DNA from: Candidatus Zhuqueibacterota bacterium
GTDB lineage: Bacteria > Zhuqueibacterota > Zhuqueibacteria > Residuimicrobiales > Krinioviventaceae
Length of the DNA stretch: 18,974 bases
Direction: 5' to 3'
NCBI GenBank assembly: GCA_003854995.1
Contig: RQOI01000259.1
Location: forward strand, 1 to 18,974
Part shown: positions 15,749 through 18,974 of the stretch, piece after piece
Numbering within the stretch: the first letter of the stretch is position 1
How the letters are laid out: each line of letters begins with the position of its first letter
Notes under the pieces: model-generated
Told to the model about the DNA's origin: nothing
Database searches by the model: none
Seen by the model: the letters and a program-made list of their open reading frames with translations, nothing else
Translations under genes and position numbers: made by a program

Positions 15749-16916
15749 GGCTCAGCACGTCCTCGATCGCTAATTTCACGCTCTCGACCGGGATTGAGCG
15801 CACATCACAGCCGGTCGCATACTGCGCAGCATAGGTCGCAAACGCTGGTGTCCCTTTTTTCATTTCCAACTCTGGCGGAAGAACAAATCGAACCTTGAAG
15901 CCATAGTGTTCCGGATAACTGTTAAAGCGAAAGGCATGTGTGCCGGCTGACAGGCAGACCGTCGGGGTATTGAGCAGGACGGCCATATGGATGAGACCTG
16001 AATCGTTGCCGACGACGATGTGTGCCTTATAGAGAATATCGGCCGCTTTGAGCAATGAGGTCTGGTCGCACAAGTTCAAGCCGGCGCACGCGCTTCGCTT
16101 CATAATATCGGCGATCCATCGCTGCTCTCTTTTGCCCTTGCCGAGGAATACGATCTTGAATCCAAAGTGAAAATGGATATGATCGACAATCTGCGACAAA
16201 TGCGGCCAGTACTTGAAGGTAGAGCTCGTGCCCGGCAGGATGACGGCATATCCATCTTCAAACAGGCGATCGCCGCCGGGTTTTGGCAGACTCGGCATTT
16301 CCACCTGTACAGGCTGCTGAACGAACTTTGTAACGATCTCGCGATTGCGCTCAAATTCGAATTTTGGCGTTGCCGAGACTTTTATCAGGCGTGTGTAAAA
16401 CGAATCGGTCACCGCTCTCTGACTTGCATTTTGGTTCACGCAATCGCCATCGACACCCAGCCGCTGCTCAGCGGCCGTCGCCTGCATGAGCAGGTCGCCG
16501 TAGATATCGCGAGAATAGTTCGGCTGCACGGCAAGGGCATAACCGCGTTGATGGAGAAGATTGGCCACGCGAAAAAAAGAGTCCTTGCGCTTTTTCGCCT
16601 TATCGACATCGATCCAGATAAAGTCATTGACATGTTTCGCATCCAGATGTTCTGCCAATTCTTTATAGGCGATGTTTGCGCAGAGCGTCAAATGCCAATC
16701 TTTGAAAATGACGCTGCTGCGAATGGCCGGCAAAAAATTCCGAAAGAGCAGATAATCGCCCAGATGATCAAGCCGCATGATCAGACAGCTCTGCGGCCGG
16801 ATCGCTCGTCCGGTCATCATTGACCGGCGAGAAAGGACTGCAGCTTTGACATTCGAGAGCAGCCGTCGTTTTTTGAAACGACAAAGTTTTTTATAGTCCG
16901 GGAGGATCATTTTCAT
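15741..16916 (-). CDS. Glycosyltransferase family 9 (heptosyltransferase-like), fourth paralogue, divergent
   Basis: A 391-residue GT-B protein. It has a basic N-terminal extension of about 40 residues (many K and R, suited to membrane contact) before the family start motif LIMRLDHLGDYLLFRNFLP. The donor site appears as LPGTSSTFKYWPHL and the C-terminal motif as GNDSGLIHMAVLLNTPTVCL; both deviate from the tandem WaaF-like pair, and the C-terminal cysteine cluster is absent. The start overlaps the pyruvyltransferase-like gene by the 4 bases ATGA and its end overlaps the next GT2 gene by 8 bases, so the three are tightly coupled. GT9 membership is clear; whether the donor is ADP-heptose is uncertain. 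Confidence 0.85.
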   Translation of the reverse strand: MKMILPDYKKLCRFKKRRLLSNVKAAVLSRRSMMTGRAIRPQSCLIMRLDHLGDYLLFRNFLPAIRSSVIFKDWHLTLCANIAYKELAEHLDAKHVNDFIWIDVDKAKKRKDSFFRVANLLHQRGYALAVQPNYSRDIYGDLLMQATAAEQRLGVDGDCVNQNASQRAVTDSFYTRLIKVSATPKFEFERNREIVTKFVQQPVQVEMPSLPKPGGDRLFEDGYAVILPGTSSTFKYWPHLSQIVDHIHFHFGFKIVFLGKGKREQRWIADIMKRSACAGLNLCDQTSLLKAADILYKAHIVVGNDSGLIHMAVLLNTPTVCLSAGTHAFRFNSYPEHYGFKVRFVLPPELEMKKGTPAFATYAAQYATGCDVRSIPVESVKLAIEDVLSRG

Positions 16917-18010
16917 TGGATGATCGCCATCGAATCCAGATAACCGGCGAGCGCTTCGCGCTTGATCTGCCGAATCCGATCGCCAAAATGCGACGCACGA
17001 ACCGCCAGTCGGTCGAAATAATCCACGAGGGCGTCGACCGTCACATCATTCACATAAAGTCGTTCCGTCTCAATGAGGTCTGCCATGCACGATCGGGAGT
17101 CATTGCCAATGACCAGCGAGGGCTTGCCCAGACTGGCCAGCGCATAGGCGGCGTGCAGACGATTGACGATACCGAATTGCGCCCGAGCGTAGAATTTGAT
17201 ATAGTCTGCGGCACGTGTCGAATAAAAGATCGTCGCCTCGCTATCGATAGAACGCGCCCACTCGATTTCCAGCCGGTCGTGACAGGCAAAGATGACGGGA
17301 GCATTAAGGCGAATCTCGTTGTAGAACCTCGTCAAAACGGTCTTCCACCGGTCTCTGTCAATGGATTGGGCAAACGAGTAGTGTCCGGCCAGCTGCATGA
17401 AATTGAGGACAATGAACTCGCCGACTTGCGGGGTGATGTTGTATTCATCGACAGCAAAGAGCGATGGGCATGGGATAACCGGCGCCAGCGCCGGCGCTGG
17501 CGTCCGCGATAAAATCGTGCGCGCGAGATCATCGCGAAGCGTTGTCACTCGTGCAGCGTCATACAGCAGCTTGATATAGTCCAGGCAGCGATCGCATATC
17601 TCGCTGCCGTCAGAGTGGTAGAGTTGACAGGATCCGCCCGCGATATTGAGAAAGGCCGCCTTGTGGTTGCGGCTCAATCGACGTCTGATGAGCGGTTCAA
17701 ACCATTCATTGTCACAGCAATGTGCATTCACCCGGGCATGACACCAGTAGACCGGGGCGCCGCATTGGATGACGAGATCGGATTCCAGGATTCGATCGCG
17801 CGTGACTCGCAGCGGCAGCAATCGATCCAGTCCGTCGAGCTTGCGCTTTTTCGCAAAACCGTAGCGCGCCGTGATTGGCGCGTGTTTGTGGATATTTTCA
17901 AAGTGAATGTCCGCGTGCGGCAACAGTCTTCTGATCAGGTATTTGATGCCATCTCGGACAAAATCATCGCCGGGATTGTGTTGCACGGTTGTGATGAGCG
18001 CGATGCGCAT
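16913..18010 (-). CDS. Polysaccharide pyruvyltransferase-like protein
   Basis: Related to CsaB/WcaK-type enzymes that put ketal-linked pyruvate on surface sugars. The frame is open to an ATG at 18082, but I use the ATG at 18010 (365 residues): it lies 8 bases beyond the acyltransferase stop and gives the typical beginning RIALITTVQHNPGDDFVRDGIKY, the N-terminal site with the conserved G-D followed by the first helix. The late motif VNRLHAAYALASLGKPSLVIGND matches the R-x-H-A-x-x-A segment of the family. The N-terminal half is unusually rich in cysteine (C83, C90, C98, C99, C128, C139, C142), including CDRC, which suggests a bound metal or disulphides. Codons 170-177 contain a perfect 20-base palindrome. 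The pyruvyl activity is inferred from family only. Confidence 0.8.
   Translation of the reverse strand: MRIALITTVQHNPGDDFVRDGIKYLIRRLLPHADIHFENIHKHAPITARYGFAKKRKLDGLDRLLPLRVTRDRILESDLVIQCGAPVYWCHARVNAHCCDNEWFEPLIRRRLSRNHKAAFLNIAGGSCQLYHSDGSEICDRCLDYIKLLYDAARVTTLRDDLARTILSRTPAPALAPVIPCPSLFAVDEYNITPQVGEFIVLNFMQLAGHYSFAQSIDRDRWKTVLTRFYNEIRLNAPVIFACHDRLEIEWARSIDSEATIFYSTRAADYIKFYARAQFGIVNRLHAAYALASLGKPSLVIGNDSRSCMADLIETERLYVNDVTVDALVDYFDRLAVRASHFGDRIRQIKREALAGYLDSMAIIQ
17483..17502. repeat. Perfect 20-bp GC-rich palindrome within the pyruvyltransferase-like gene
   Basis: The ten bases CGCCAGCGCC are followed directly by their reverse complement. It encodes the A/P-rich P-A-P-A-L-A segment. As RNA or extruded DNA it would form a very stable hairpin, but no T-run follows on either strand, so it is not an intrinsic terminator. 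Confidence 0.8.
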
Positions 18011-18018
18011 AGCAGCGA

Positions 18019-18924
18019 TTAGGCTTTCATCGATTGCAGAGTCGGCGGCGCTGTTTTCCACCTGCGATGCATCCAGAACCATTGATCCGGCCAGCGCCGC
18101 ACTTTCTCTTCCAATTTGGTCGCGTGGCGTTGGGTGACGATGCGCACATTTTCGTCGCTCACACCGGACAAATCATCCGTTGGAATTTTTTCAAAGAATG
18201 CCTCATAGCAGCCGTCCTGGCGCTGAATGCAGGTGGCAAAAATCAATTGGGCGCCGGTCTTCAATGCGAGCAGCGCCGGGCCGGCGGCCGTCGCAGAGGG
18301 AATGTTGAAATAATCGACAAACACGCCTTCGCTATGGGCATCCTGATCCGCGAGCAGGGCGACGAATTTGTTTTGTCGCAGCGCGCGCAAAAACTCGCGA
18401 ACGCCCATGCCGAGCGGCGCCGTCTCGATGCCGGCGCTGCGGCGAAAGGAGTTTATCATCTCATCCACCAGAGTGTTCCGCTGCCGCCGGGCGATGACCA
18501 CCAACGGGAAGCCCGCTGCGACGACGGCGCACGCCATCACCTCCCAGTTGCCAAAGTGTCCGCTCATCAGCAACGTGCCGCAGCCCGAACGATAGGAATC
18601 GCGCAGCACATCGAGATTGTGCATGCGGACGCGATCAGCGATCTCCGCAGAAGAACGAACCGGCGTTCGCATGAACTCGAAGAAATTTTGTCCAAACATG
18701 ACATAGGTGTTGTGTGCGATGTGGCGACGCTCTTTGGTCGTCCGCTCAGGCAGGGCTTTGTGCAAATTTTGCAGGACGACGGCTTTTCGGATAGGCATGC
18801 AATGATAAACAGCAGCGCCAAGAAATCGTCCCAGCTTGACAGCGGCTATGGGGGTTAAAGACTGGACAATCCGGGTGACAAGCAAAAGTGCGGCGTATTC
18901 GATTCTATTCTTGCATTCGTTCAT
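18019..18924 (-). CDS. Lysophospholipid/lipid A acyltransferase (LpxL/HtrB-like)
   Basis: Inner-membrane acyltransferase expected to add a secondary acyl chain to Kdo-lipid A (late acyltransferase). It is 301 residues, as usual for the family. An N-terminal hydrophobic stretch (about 10-45) anchors it; the catalytic H-x4-E motif is in SGHFGNWE (H123, E128), followed by VVIARRQRN, LLADQDAHSEGVFVDYF with the family G-V-F-V-D-F-like segment, and the C-terminal WFWMHRRWKT, also characteristic. It begins 50 bases from the window edge and leads the block with the pyruvyltransferase-like, GT9 and GT2 genes. The ribosome site is weak. Chain specificity cannot be read from sequence; a phosphatidylinositol-mannoside acyltransferase is excluded only by the LPS context. 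Confidence 0.92.
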   Translation of the reverse strand: MNECKNRIEYAALLLVTRIVQSLTPIAAVKLGRFLGAAVYHCMPIRKAVVLQNLHKALPERTTKERRHIAHNTYVMFGQNFFEFMRTPVRSSAEIADRVRMHNLDVLRDSYRSGCGTLLMSGHFGNWEVMACAVVAAGFPLVVIARRQRNTLVDEMINSFRRSAGIETAPLGMGVREFLRALRQNKFVALLADQDAHSEGVFVDYFNIPSATAAGPALLALKTGAQLIFATCIQRQDGCYEAFFEKIPTDDLSGVSDENVRIVTQRHATKLEEKVRRWPDQWFWMHRRWKTAPPTLQSMKA

Positions 18925-18974
18925 CGCCCGAATTTACATAATCGAAGATAATTTCACAATAAAAGATTGTCCTC

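Noticed and set aside
18925..18974. Promoter for the LpxL-like gene
   Set aside because: AT-rich, but the best pair (TTTATT, 17 bases, TATGTA) matches consensus poorly and the sequence ends too soon to judge.
1..18974. CRISPR arrays, tRNA or rRNA genes, insertion sequences, phage or defence genes
   Set aside because: No regular repeat-spacer pattern, cloverleaf, transposase motif or defence-type protein was seen; gene content is metabolic and cell-envelope.

Overview
This 19-kb window comes from a Gram-negative (diderm) bacterium. Evidence for an LPS-type outer membrane is an MsbA-like lipid flippase, an LpxL/HtrB-like acyltransferase, four family-9 (heptosyltransferase-type) glycosyltransferases and four family-2 glycosyltransferases. 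Base composition is about balanced and coding density is high. No rRNA, tRNA, CRISPR array, transposase or phage gene was seen. The species cannot be named from the sequence. The mix of genes and the long periplasmic loop of the MsbA-like protein would fit the Bacteroidetes/Calditrichota-like (FCB) part of the tree, but this is only a weak inference.

Left third (1-4.6 kb, all minus strand; transcription runs right to left). ssb has a strong sigma70-type promoter and a textbook intrinsic terminator. Directly behind that terminator is a pyrimidine-salvage cluster: cytidine deaminase (cdd), uridine kinase (udk), a secreted alpha/beta hydrolase, a small DUF2905-type membrane protein, thymidine kinase (tdk), and a concentrative nucleoside transporter cut by the window edge. 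Together these would import nucleosides, deaminate cytidine to uridine and phosphorylate uridine and thymidine. A second promoter candidate sits in front of the DUF2905 gene.

Middle (4.7-7.3 kb, minus strand). An MsbA-like ABC exporter is followed closely by a Sua5/YrdC threonylcarbamoyl-AMP synthase gene.

Right (7.4-18.9 kb). This is an LPS core / surface-glycan locus made of blocks that alternate in direction: two tandem GT9 genes on plus (7.4-9.4 kb); a four-gene minus block GT2(GT7C-like)-GT9-GT2(WaaE-like)-GT2 (13.3-9.5 kb); a lone plus-strand GT39/GT83-type polytopic glycosyltransferase (13.6-15.1 kb); and a four-gene minus block LpxL-like acyltransferase, pyruvyltransferase-like protein, GT9 and GT2 (18.9-15.0 kb). 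Genes inside each block overlap by a few bases or lie within about 10 bases of each other, so each block is probably one transcript. The likely shared job is to finish lipid A acylation, build and decorate the core oligosaccharide, and flip the product through MsbA.

No intergenic stretch exceeds 300 bases. The largest (13335-13595 and 1639-1854) hold promoter candidates and, in the second, an imperfect palindrome containing ATTCGTG repeats. I found no convincing new biological system. The most interesting points are the terminator abutting cdd, the two intergenic palindromes, the four diverged GT9 paralogues, and the tail-to-tail gene overlap at 15.0 kb.
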